A DNA stretch of 8,982 bases from Candidatus Gastranaerophilales bacterium (lineage in GTDB: Bacteria > Cyanobacteriota > Vampirovibrionia > Gastranaerophilales > Gastranaerophilaceae). The notes below the pieces were generated by a model that saw only the letters and a program-made list of their open reading frames with translations, was not told the DNA's origin and did not search any database. Made by a program: the position numbers and the translations under genes. Shown here one piece after another: positions 1 to 6,351 of this stretch (positions are counted from its first letter, which is position 1; each line of letters begins with the position of its first letter). The DNA lies in the NCBI GenBank assembly GCA_944326625.1, contig CALVER010000050.1, positions 1-8,982 of the forward strand, given 5' to 3'.

Positions 1-1823
1 ACTATAAAATCGTCCGAATCATCCACAATCGGTTTTGTGTAATTGTTTTCAACCGCCACTTCCGCCAGAGATGCCGAAACATCCACAAGCGCTATGGCTT
101 CTGCTATTTCTCTGATTTTTGTTACGTATTCTTTTGAATATTCTCTGAAATCCGTGAATAATTTGTATTCCAATTCGGTTGATTTGAATTTTGCGGAAAG
201 AACGTCATCTTCGTGTTTTTTGAGTTCTTCGGTTATAAATCTTTCGGCATTTGTGAGAGTTTGTTTTCTTATATAATTATCAGGCGCCATACTGATATTG
301 GAGTTGGTAATTTCAATAAAATATCCGAAAATTTTATTGTATCCGACTTTAAGATTTTTGATGCCGGTTTTTTCACGTTCAGTTTCTTCAAAATTTTTAA
401 GCCACTGTTCTCCGCCTGACAAAAGATCTCTGAAGTAATCGAGTTCACCGTTAACGTTATTTTTTATAATCCCGCCTTCTTTTATTTGTATAGGCGGATT
501 ATCGACAATTGTTCTTTCAATCAGGTCAGTGTAAGCGGAAATATCTTCGCGGTAAGGTTCAATTTTATTAAAGGGGTTGTTAACAAGGTTTTGCGCGATA
601 TCAAGAACTTCCGGCAAAGATGCAAGAGATGTTTTCAGGCCGGTAAAGTCTCTTGGTGTTGCGCTGCCGTTGCTTATCCTTGTGGAAAGTCGTTGAATAT
701 CCTGAATTTTTTCCAATTTTTCGGAGAGTTCTCGTCTCAAGGCGCTTTTTTCAACGAGTTCAGAGATTGCGTCCTGACGTTTTTGGATATCTTTAACTTT
801 TTTCAGCGGCTGACATATCCAGTTTCTCAAAAGTCTTGCGCCCATGTTGGTTTTGGTTTTATCAACCGCCCACAAGAGCGAGCCGTATTTGTTTTTTTCG
901 CGGAGCGTTTCGGTCAATTCGAGATTTTTTCTTGTGCTGACGTCAATTAACATGTATTCAGAGAGTTCGTAATGCTCAATTCTTTCAAATTTGGGCATGT
1001 TGCCTTTTTGAGTTTCCCAGATATATGACAAAAGTGCGCCTGCAGCGCGAAATCCCGATTTGCAGGTATCATAGCCGAAAGCTTCAAGGCTTTTTGTTTC
1101 AAAAACCGCTTTCAGATTGTTTTCGGCAAATGCAGGTTCAAAAACCGATGAGGGGATTTTTGAACAGTTATAAATTTTTGTAATATTTTCAGGCAGGTTA
1201 ATTTTTTCATCGGGTACAATCTGGAAGGGTTTAATTTCTTCGCGGACGGAAGGTGCGATAATTTCCGCGGGATTAAGCCTTGCCAATTCTCCCGTAATCA
1301 ATTCCAGAGGTGCCTGAGTTACTTTGAATTCGCCGGTTGAGACATCAGTATAGGCAAATCCGTAAATATCGCTTTTTTCTTCCTTAAACATTGAGCAAAT
1401 GTAGTTATTTGTGTTTTGTTCAAGGAAGTTGCTTTCTGTGATCGTGCCGGCTGTAATAATCCTTGTGACGCCGCGTTTTACAAGATCTTTTGTGTATTTT
1501 GGATCTTCAAGCTGTTCGCAGATTGCGACTTTAATATTTTGCTGAACGAGTTTTTCTATATAGGAGTCAGCGGCTTTAACGGGAATTCCTGCAAGAGGAA
1601 TTCTGCCGAGAGCGCCGGCGTCTTTGCTTGTCAGGGTTAATTCAAGCGCCTTGGATAATTTTAAAGCGTCTTCAAAAAATGTTTCGTAAAAATCTCCGAG
1701 TCTGTATAAAAGGAGCATGTTCGGATTTTCGCGCTTAATATCCAGATATTGGCGCATGACCGGTGTTGTATCCTCGGGTATTACTTCCCAACTATTTATA
1801 TTATTGATTTCCGTTTTTGTCAT
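1..1823 (-). CDS. mutS: DNA mismatch repair protein MutS (5' part, runs off left edge)
   Basis: MutS recognises base mismatches and small loops in DNA and recruits MutL for strand-directed repair. The reading frame is open from the ATG at 1823 to the window edge, giving 607 codons of a protein that is usually about 850-880 residues. The mismatch-binding domain has the GDFYE motif at residues 43-47, with Phe45 and Glu47 matching the mismatch-probing Phe and Glu of E. coli MutS. CEQLEDP follows near 102-108, and ITAGT near 123-127 replaces the more usual TPGT. The core/clamp signature KVGYNKIFGYFIEIT lies near 490-505. The Walker A/B ATPase domain and dimerisation helices would lie beyond the left edge, so their integrity cannot be judged. 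No frameshift is seen. The start has no Shine-Dalgarno sequence, only an AT-rich leader. Transcription is divergent from the gene at 1890. The family assignment is secure; MutS2 is excluded by the mismatch-binding domain. Confidence 0.97.
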   Translation of the reverse strand, partial: MTKTEINNINSWEVIPEDTTPVMRQYLDIKRENPNMLLLYRLGDFYETFFEDALKLSKALELTLTSKDAGALGRIPLAGIPVKAADSYIEKLVQQNIKVAICEQLEDPKYTKDLVKRGVTRIITAGTITESNFLEQNTNNYICSMFKEEKSDIYGFAYTDVSTGEFKVTQAPLELITGELARLNPAEIIAPSVREEIKPFQIVPDEKINLPENITKIYNCSKIPSSVFEPAFAENNLKAVFETKSLEAFGYDTCKSGFRAAGALLSYIWETQKGNMPKFERIEHYELSEYMLIDVSTRKNLELTETLREKNKYGSLLWAVDKTKTNMGARLLRNWICQPLKKVKDIQKRQDAISELVEKSALRRELSEKLEKIQDIQRLSTRISNGSATPRDFTGLKTSLASLPEVLDIAQNLVNNPFNKIEPYREDISAYTDLIERTIVDNPPIQIKEGGIIKNNVNGELDYFRDLLSGGEQWLKNFEETEREKTGIKNLKVGYNKIFGYFIEITNSNISMAPDNYIRKQTLTNAERFITEELKKHEDDVLSAKFKSTELEYKLFTDFREYSKEYVTKIREIAEAIALVDVSASLAEVAVENNYTKPIVDDSDDFI

Positions 1824-1832
1824 AATTATAAT
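1804..1832 (+). promoter_or_regulatory. Promoter for the divergent 199-aa gene
   Basis: TTGATT at 1804-1809 and TATAAT at 1827-1832 are 17 bp apart on the plus strand. This predicts a start near 1839 and a leader of about 50 nt before the ATG at 1890. The elements lie partly inside the first codons of mutS and face the mutS promoters, so the two polymerase-binding sites overlap. In such AT-rich DNA some chance matches are expected. Confidence 0.45.
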
Positions 1833-1835
1833 ATT

Positions 1836-1890
1836 ATTATAGCATTAAAATTTTTGTTAAAATTATAGCAGTGAAAAAAGAGGAATTCAA
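1836..1890 (-). promoter_or_regulatory. mutS promoter(s), extended -10
   Basis: On the minus strand the spacer carries TGCTATAAT twice, a perfect extended -10, at 1862-1870 and again at 1836-1844. The upstream copy has TTGAAT at 1885-1890, exactly 17 bp from its TATAAT, giving a good sigma-70-type promoter with a predicted start near 1855 and a leader of about 32 nt. The downstream copy has no good -35 but would start near 1829, about six bases before the mutS ATG, making an almost leaderless message. The -35 box of the first promoter overlaps the ribosome-binding region and the first base of the start codon of the divergent gene. Confidence 0.6.
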
Positions 1891-2489
1891 TGGGCTGTTT
1901 AAGAAATATTATAAGGGCAATAGTAATAACGCTGGCGATAGTCGGATTTATGTCATTGGGCGGAAAGGAGCTTATCGGCGGCTGGCTTGAAAACTGGCTC
2001 AACCCGTCACAGGATGTAATTCTTGAAAGGGCGAAGAAAGTCGGTGACTTTTCAAATCTTAACGATGAATTTGAGATAGAAAAAGCAGCCGGTGTCATGG
2101 GTTATAACGCAGTCGTGGCTGAGCATAAGGCGTCAGGTCAAAAAATGGTTGTGGTTGACCCGGGTGACAAACCTATTTTGACGGCTGAAGATTTGAGATC
2201 CGATGATATTGAGGATAAATTGCGTAATTCGGTTAAAAAAATAAAATATCAGGCAATATCCGTAAATGATTTGGCCGTGACAAAGCGCGGAACAATTTCA
2301 TCATACGGAAAATCAGCGCCTTATGTGAAATTTGAGGCAAAAGTCAAAAAACTTCCCATAGGGGATGTGGCGGGGATTATTTCCGTTGTGAAAGATTCCA
2401 ACGGCGAAGACAGAATGCTTATTTCGGTTACGGAAAAAGATAAATATTCCCAATTAATTGCGGATGAATTTTTCAAAAACATCAAGTGA
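1890..2489 (+). CDS. Hypothetical membrane-anchored protein, 199 aa
   Basis: I do not recognise this protein. Residues about 7-24 form one hydrophobic segment preceded by Arg5 and Arg9, consistent with an uncleaved N-terminal anchor or a signal peptide. Cys3 precedes the hydrophobic stretch, so it is not a lipobox cysteine. The remaining roughly 170 residues are soluble-looking, rich in Lys, Asp and Glu, with alternating hydrophobic stretches such as KMVVVDP (85-91) and GIISVV (162-167) that suggest a beta-containing domain probably outside the membrane. No catalytic motif is evident. The start is supported by the ribosome-binding sequence AAGAGG at 1878-1883, six bases before the ATG. The gene is divergent from mutS and is followed directly by an intrinsic terminator overlapping its stop codon, so it is probably monocistronic. 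Codon use resembles that of its neighbours. Confidence 0.85.
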   Translation: MGCLRNIIRAIVITLAIVGFMSLGGKELIGGWLENWLNPSQDVILERAKKVGDFSNLNDEFEIEKAAGVMGYNAVVAEHKASGQKMVVVDPGDKPILTAEDLRSDDIEDKLRNSVKKIKYQAISVNDLAVTKRGTISSYGKSAPYVKFEAKVKKLPIGDVAGIISVVKDSNGEDRMLISVTEKDKYSQLIADEFFKNIK

Positions 2490-2501
2490 TGTTGTTTTTT
2501 T
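2478..2501 (+). terminator. Rho-independent terminator overlapping the stop codon
   Basis: AACATC (2478-2483) and GATGTT (2488-2493) form a 6-bp stem around the loop AAGT, followed by G and seven T residues (2495-2501). The TGA stop at 2487-2489 lies in the loop and 3' arm. The stem is only 6 bp and AT-rich, but the T-run and position directly at the gene end support a terminator. Confidence 0.65.
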
Positions 2502-2519
2502 GATAAAAGCGGGTATAAT
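2492..2519 (+). promoter_or_regulatory. Promoter of the 67-aa ORF, predicting a leaderless transcript
   Basis: TATAAT at 2514-2519 is a perfect -10. TTGTTT at 2492-2497, spacer 16 bp, can serve as -35 and is built from the T-run of the preceding terminator. The expected start, about seven bases after the -10, falls at 2526, the A of the downstream ATG. Confidence 0.5.
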
Positions 2520-2525
2520 ATTTGT

Positions 2526-2729
2526 ATGAGCAGCAACCGCGAATACGAAAAATTTATTAATACTTTTGCAAAAAGATATTTTACCCTCAATGAAATAAGA
2601 AAATTTATTGAGAATGATTTTGTTACAAATGTTATGGAAGTCGGCCCTGATCCGGAGTATAAAAATTTTGTAAAATATCTTGTAAAGCTTGTTGAGGGTG
2701 ACGTTTATACTGTTTACGCAACTACATAA
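2526..2729 (+). CDS. Small hypothetical protein, 67 aa
   Basis: I do not recognise this protein. It is small, soluble and charged; residues about 5-31 look helical and amphipathic (REYEKF, then NEIRKFIEN), followed by a Gly-Pro-Asp-Pro turn (40-43), a second helix-like stretch (YKNFVKYLVKL, 45-55) and a short strand-like tail. There are no Cys residues, no signal peptide and no membrane segment. No Shine-Dalgarno sequence precedes the ATG, but a perfect -10 box ends six bases before it, which fits a leaderless mRNA. The gene stands alone between the terminator of the upstream gene and the promoter of the nrdDG riboswitch, 16 bp past its stop. It is probably real given that neat fit between regulatory elements and the codon use, but a chance ORF is not excluded. 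Confidence 0.6.
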   Translation: MSSNREYEKFINTFAKRYFTLNEIRKFIENDFVTNVMEVGPDPEYKNFVKYLVKLVEGDVYTVYATT

Positions 2730-2745
2730 TCAATCTTGCGATTTA

Positions 2746-2774
2746 TTGACAAATTTGCATGACAGTTATAAAAT
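2746..2774 (+). promoter_or_regulatory. nrdDG promoter
   Basis: A perfect TTGACA (2746-2751) is followed 17 bp later by TAAAAT (2769-2774); TATAAA at 2767-2772 with a 15-bp spacer is an alternative reading. The predicted start near 2781 coincides with the first base of the closing stem of the riboswitch, so the transcript would begin with the aptamer. I saw no NrdR-box-like palindrome pair. Confidence 0.7.
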
Positions 2775-2780
2775 CATGAT

Positions 2781-2890
2781 ACTTATGTAAGGAAAGCATG
2801 GGTGAAAATCCCTCACTGGACCGCAGCCGTTACAGTCGGAATGCTTATGTAGGTTAGTAGTACAACCACGGAAATCTGGGAGATTTTTTT
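2781..2890 (+). promoter_or_regulatory. Cobalamin (B12) riboswitch, class II-like, leader of nrdD
   Basis: The leader folds as a cobalamin aptamer. ACUUAUGUAAG (2781-2791) pairs over 11 bp, with a few G-U pairs, to CUUAUGUAGGU (2844-2854). Inside it come a GAAAGCAU joining strand, the hairpin GGG-UGAAAAU-CCC (2800-2812), a short stem CUG (2816-2818) with CAG (2824-2826), and a third hairpin CCG-UUACAGU-CGG (2827-2839) followed by AAUGC. The GGUGAAAAUCC and CCGCAGCCGU strings match the B12-box consensus. The 7-nt loop followed by AAUGC closely resembles the env8 class II cobalamin riboswitch as I recall it. The large P7-P11 extension of class I is absent. Positions 2855-2890 would be the expression platform, with the ribosome-binding site at its 3' end. 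The family call is firm; the subclass and ligand form (adenosyl, methyl or hydroxo) are inferred. Expected effect: B12 binding lowers nrdDG expression. Confidence 0.85.
2872..2890 (+). promoter_or_regulatory. nrdD ribosome-binding site in a small hairpin (expression platform)
   Basis: GGGAG at 2878-2882 is the likely Shine-Dalgarno sequence, eight bases before the ATG. AAAUCU (2872-2877) and AGAUUU (2881-2886) can pair around GGG, placing part of it in a stem followed by four more U residues. This could work as a weak terminator or as a ribosome-site sequestering hairpin. A competing pairing CCA (2866-2868) with UGG (2877-2879) would leave a CGG-containing loop able to contact CCG (2821-2823) in the aptamer, but each contact is only 3 bp. 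Confidence 0.4.
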
Positions 2891-4738
2891 ATGAACAATG
2901 CAATTTTGAAGGACAACAATGTTGTCGATTTAGGATCCGCAAAAAGAGCTTTTATGTCAAACCCTGTTGCTGCAAGCGATAAAGAGTCAAATATTGCGCT
3001 TGTCGATAATTATTTGAAGCAGCTTGACTGGCAGGTTAATGAAAATTCAAACATGTCTTATTCTATTCAGGGGCTGAATAATTATATTGCGTCTGAAATC
3101 AGTAAAAATTACTGGCTGAATAAAATTTATCCGGCCGATATCAGAAACGCTCACATAAACGGTGATATTCATATTCATGATTTGAATATTATATCTGTTT
3201 ATTGCGTGGGCTGGGATTTGAAGGATTTATTGACTGAAGGCTTTACGGGCGTTAAGGGTAAAATTGAAAGCGCGCCTGCAAAACACTTCAGAACAGCCTT
3301 AGGTCAGGTTGTAAACTTTATGTATACAATGCAGGGAGAAGCTGCCGGCGCTCAAGCCTTCTCAAACTTTGATACACTTCTTGCGCCGTTTATCAGATAT
3401 GACAATTTGACCTATGATCAGGTTAAGCAGGCAATGCAGGAATTCGTATTTAACATGAACGTTCCGACACGTGTAGGGTTCCAGACACCTTTCACAAATA
3501 TTACAATGGATTTGACAGTCCCTTCATACTATGCGGAACAGCCTGTTATAATCGGCGGTGAATTAATGGAAGAAACTTACAAAGACTTCCAGAAAGAAAT
3601 GGACATGCTGAATAAAGCGTTCTTTGAAGTTATGATGAAAGGCGATAATTCAGGCAGAGTGTTCACCTTCCCGATACCGACATATAATATTACAAAAGAT
3701 TTTGACTGGGATAACAAAAATATCGAAGGTCTCTGGGAAATGGCCGCAAAATACGGTATTCCGTATTTCTCAAACTTCATTAATTCCGACATGTCACCGG
3801 AGGATGCACGTTCTATGTGCTGCAGATTAAGAATTGACAACAGAGAACTTGAATACAGAGGCGGCGGACTTTTCGGGTCTAATCCTTTGACCGGGTCTGT
3901 CGGCGTTGTTACGATTAATCTTCCTAAAATCGCTGCAAATACCGAGACAAAAGGCGAATTTATGGCTAAGCTGGCTGAAAAAATGGAGCTTGCAAAAGAA
4001 AGTTTGGAAATCAAACGAGCTTTGCTGGAAGATTTGACCGACAAAAACCTTTATCCTTATACTAAATTCTACCTTAGAGATATTAAATCAAGATTCGGCG
4101 TATACTGGAAAAACCATTTTTCAACTATTGGTTTAATCGGTATGAATGAAGCATGTTTGAATTTGCTGGCTGATGATATCGGAAGTTTCCGCGGAAAACA
4201 GTTTGCGGTTGAGGTTATGGACTTCATGAGAGAAAAAATTAAAGAATTCCAGAAAGAAACCGGCCACAACTACAACCTTGAAGCCACACCGGGTGAAGGC
4301 ACTTCCTACAGGCTTGCAAAACTTGACAAGGAAAAATATCCTTATTACACAAATTCAACTCAATTGCCGGTAAATTATACCGACGATATCTTTGAAGTTC
4401 TTGATCATCAGGATGATTTGCAGACTAAATACACAGGCGGTACGGTTTTACACATTTTTGCAGGGGAAAGAATTCATAACATTGAAACTATGAAAAACCT
4501 TGTTAAAAAAGTTTGCAATAATTATCACCTGCCGTATTTTACGTTCTCGCCGACATTCAGCACATGCCCGAATCACGGTTATGTTGCCGGCGAACACTTT
4601 ACATGCCCTGAATGCGGCGCCGAATGCGAAGTTTATTCCCGTGTTGTCGGCTATATCAGACCCGTAACCCAGTGGAATAAAGGCAAAAAACGCGAATTCA
4701 AGGACAGAAAGGAATTTGTGATTTCGGAATGTTCATAG
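2891..4738 (+). CDS. nrdD: Anaerobic (class III) ribonucleoside-triphosphate reductase
   Basis: NrdD reduces ribonucleoside triphosphates to deoxynucleotides for DNA synthesis without oxygen, using a glycyl radical installed by NrdG. The C-terminal glycyl-radical loop RVVGYIRP places the radical at Gly587, followed by WNKGK. Just before it is a zinc-type site with Cys559, His562, Cys572 and Cys575 (CPNH then CPEC). Active-site candidates are Cys105 in YCVGWDL and the adjacent Cys310-Cys311 in MCCRLR. The core motif GSVGVVTINLP lies at 335-345. At 615 residues it is about 100 shorter than E. coli NrdD and lacks an N-terminal ATP-cone, resembling the Thermotoga/archaeal type. It sits behind a cobalamin riboswitch and overlaps nrdG by 10 bp. 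In the position where formate-dependent NrdDs have Asn (RNNLG) this protein seems to have Ser (GSVG), so its reductant may be a redoxin and not formate; that rests on a by-eye alignment. Confidence 0.97.
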   Translation: MNNAILKDNNVVDLGSAKRAFMSNPVAASDKESNIALVDNYLKQLDWQVNENSNMSYSIQGLNNYIASEISKNYWLNKIYPADIRNAHINGDIHIHDLNIISVYCVGWDLKDLLTEGFTGVKGKIESAPAKHFRTALGQVVNFMYTMQGEAAGAQAFSNFDTLLAPFIRYDNLTYDQVKQAMQEFVFNMNVPTRVGFQTPFTNITMDLTVPSYYAEQPVIIGGELMEETYKDFQKEMDMLNKAFFEVMMKGDNSGRVFTFPIPTYNITKDFDWDNKNIEGLWEMAAKYGIPYFSNFINSDMSPEDARSMCCRLRIDNRELEYRGGGLFGSNPLTGSVGVVTINLPKIAANTETKGEFMAKLAEKMELAKESLEIKRALLEDLTDKNLYPYTKFYLRDIKSRFGVYWKNHFSTIGLIGMNEACLNLLADDIGSFRGKQFAVEVMDFMREKIKEFQKETGHNYNLEATPGEGTSYRLAKLDKEKYPYYTNSTQLPVNYTDDIFEVLDHQDDLQTKYTGGTVLHIFAGERIHNIETMKNLVKKVCNNYHLPYFTFSPTFSTCPNHGYVAGEHFTCPECGAECEVYSRVVGYIRPVTQWNKGKKREFKDRKEFVISECS

Positions 4739-5409
4739 GCGGAGTTCAAAAAACATCGTTATTGGATTTTCCGGATAAAATCAGCGCAATTGTTTTTACA
4801 CAAGGGTGTAACTTCCGTTGCGGCTACTGCCACAATCCTGAACTTATAGCTTTTAAAAATGAGCCGGCATGGACTGTGCCGGCCTTTTTTGAATTTTTAA
4901 ATACAAGGCGCGGCAAGCTTGACGGGGTTGTGATTACAGGCGGCGAACCCTGCCTGCAGCCTGATCTGGAAGATTTTATAAAAGAGATTAAAAAGCTTGG
5001 TTTTCTTGTTAAATTGGATTCCAACGGCACTTTCCCGGAAAAAATTAAAGGGTTATTGCCTTTTTTGGATTACATTGCAATGGATATAAAAGCCCCGATT
5101 GAAAAATATCCGCTTGTTACCAATTCCAAAATCAGTCCCGAAAAAATCCGCGAAAGTATTGATATTATTATGACCTCCGGTATCAGCTATGAATTCAGGA
5201 CAACAGTTGTAAAATCGCAATTGAGCCATGATGATTTTCGTGCAATCGGCAAACTTATAAAAGGTGCCGAAAAATATTATCTTCAAAAATTTGTCCCGTC
5301 CAAAACTTTAGATCCTAAAATGATGACGGAAACAACTTATACAGATGCCGAATTCAAAGAAATTACGGATATATTAAAGCAGTACGTAAAATACGTTTCC
5401 GTGCGCTGA
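4729..5409 (+). CDS. nrdG: Anaerobic ribonucleotide reductase activating protein (radical SAM)
   Basis: NrdG cleaves S-adenosylmethionine at a [4Fe-4S] cluster and abstracts hydrogen from the C-terminal glycine of NrdD to create the glycyl radical. The cluster motif CX3CX2C is Cys27, Cys31 and Cys34 (CNFRCGYC), followed by HNPE. The SAM-binding GGEPC motif is at about 71-75, then KLDSNG and DYIAMDIKAP typical of the radical SAM barrel. At 226 residues it matches the longer NrdG2-type activases (TIGR02495-like), larger than the roughly 155-residue E. coli NrdG. The ATG lies inside the last codons of nrdD, with a 10-bp overlap in another frame, so translation is probably coupled; AAGGAA lies about 15 bases upstream. 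It ends nine bases from the end of the convergent ricT gene, and no clear terminator is visible there. Pyruvate formate-lyase activase is related, but adjacency to nrdD settles the call. Confidence 0.96.
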   Translation: MFIGGVQKTSLLDFPDKISAIVFTQGCNFRCGYCHNPELIAFKNEPAWTVPAFFEFLNTRRGKLDGVVITGGEPCLQPDLEDFIKEIKKLGFLVKLDSNGTFPEKIKGLLPFLDYIAMDIKAPIEKYPLVTNSKISPEKIRESIDIIMTSGISYEFRTTVVKSQLSHDDFRAIGKLIKGAEKYYLQKFVPSKTLDPKMMTETTYTDAEFKEITDILKQYVKYVSVR

Positions 5410-5418
5410 AATCCTGTT

Positions 5419-6351
5419 TTAAATGTTGCCTGTTGAGCTGTTTCTGTCATCTTCAAGCTGTTTGATGTCAATATTTATGTCATCTTCAACAATATAAGAT
5501 GTATTCAGCGGCTGAACGTCAATTTCAACGTTAACATCAGCGTCAACCATTTCAATATCACCTTTAGGAAATTCTTTTACTTTGCCGTCTTCGGTTTTTA
5601 CAGCTACTTTGCCGCTTAAAAATTGCAGATAGCAGACTTTGCCGAGACCTTCGGGTGTCATAACGGACGATCCTACAGGCGGCATGCCTTTTGCGGCGTC
5701 AATGTAGTTTGAGTATTCATAAGTCAGACAGCACAATAATCTTCCGCAGGTTCCTGAAATTTTACCCGGAGCTATCGGCATTCCTTGATCCTTGGCAAGT
5801 TTTACGTTAATTGTGGCAAATTTTCTCAAAAAACTCGAACAGCAGAATGGTCTGCCGCAAATCCCGACCCCGTCAAGAATTGAGGTTTCATCTCTTACGC
5901 CGATGTGCCTTAAATCAATACGAACACGCGTGAAAACTTGGGTCAAATCTTTTAAAAGCGCCCTGAAATCCACTCTTTCGGGTGCAGTGTAGTAAAAAGT
6001 TATCTTGCGTCTGTCAAAAGTTATTCTGCACTGAACAAGGTTCATATTTAATCCGTGCTGTTTTACAAGCTCCTGACATTTGAAAAACGAGGTTACTTCC
6101 TCTTTTTTAATGTCGTCAAGAGTTTGTAAATCTCTCTGGGATAAAACTCTTATAACGGGCAAAGGCTCCGGTTTAACCTCGCTTTTTTCCCACGCTTGTG
6201 AAATCTCCGGATTTACCAGAATGATTTTCAAAGCTTCTTCGCCTTTTTCAGTTCTTACAATAACCATTTGACCGTCTTGAAGATGAATTGTTTCAGGCAC
6301 GGTTACGGGATAAAATGTGTTTTTAAGGTATCTTACTGCAAATTTATACAT
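5419..6351 (-). CDS. ricT: PSP1-domain protein, RicT (YaaT) family
   Basis: In Bacillus subtilis, RicT joins RicA and RicF in an iron-sulfur complex that works with RNase Y in maturing certain mRNAs and affects sporulation and competence. The protein here has the signature GVGICGRPFCC (161-171) and ISGTCGRLLCC (198-208), so Cys165, Cys170, Cys171, Cys202, Cys207 and Cys208 are all in place, with AKDQG (186-190) between. At 310 residues it is slightly longer than the B. subtilis protein, with an acidic low-complexity tail after about residue 270. It overlaps the end of gpsA by 8 bp (shared ATGTATAA), with a purine-rich AGAAGAAGAAAG upstream, so it is co-translated as the last gene of the ribH-murQ-gpsA-ricT operon. 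RicA and RicF are not in the window, so a role with RNase Y in this organism is inferred from family. The family call itself is very secure. Confidence 0.93.
   Translation of the reverse strand: MYKFAVRYLKNTFYPVTVPETIHLQDGQMVIVRTEKGEEALKIILVNPEISQAWEKSEVKPEPLPVIRVLSQRDLQTLDDIKKEEVTSFFKCQELVKQHGLNMNLVQCRITFDRRKITFYYTAPERVDFRALLKDLTQVFTRVRIDLRHIGVRDETSILDGVGICGRPFCCSSFLRKFATINVKLAKDQGMPIAPGKISGTCGRLLCCLTYEYSNYIDAAKGMPPVGSSVMTPEGLGKVCYLQFLSGKVAVKTEDGKVKEFPKGDIEMVDADVNVEIDVQPLNTSYIVEDDINIDIKQLEDDRNSSTGNI

Noticed and set aside
486..950. 154-codon plus-strand open frame
   Set aside because: It lies antisense within mutS, whose protein is conserved throughout this stretch; no ribosome-binding site or recognisable product.
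2730..2780. NrdR operator upstream of nrdD
   Set aside because: No pair of NrdR-box-like palindromes is visible around the promoter.
2782..2853. CTTATGTA direct repeat as a transcription-factor binding pair
   Set aside because: Both copies are explained as the two arms of the riboswitch closing stem, downstream of the predicted transcription start.
3577..4044. 155-codon minus-strand open frame
   Set aside because: It is a shadow of the conserved nrdD core and encodes nothing recognisable.
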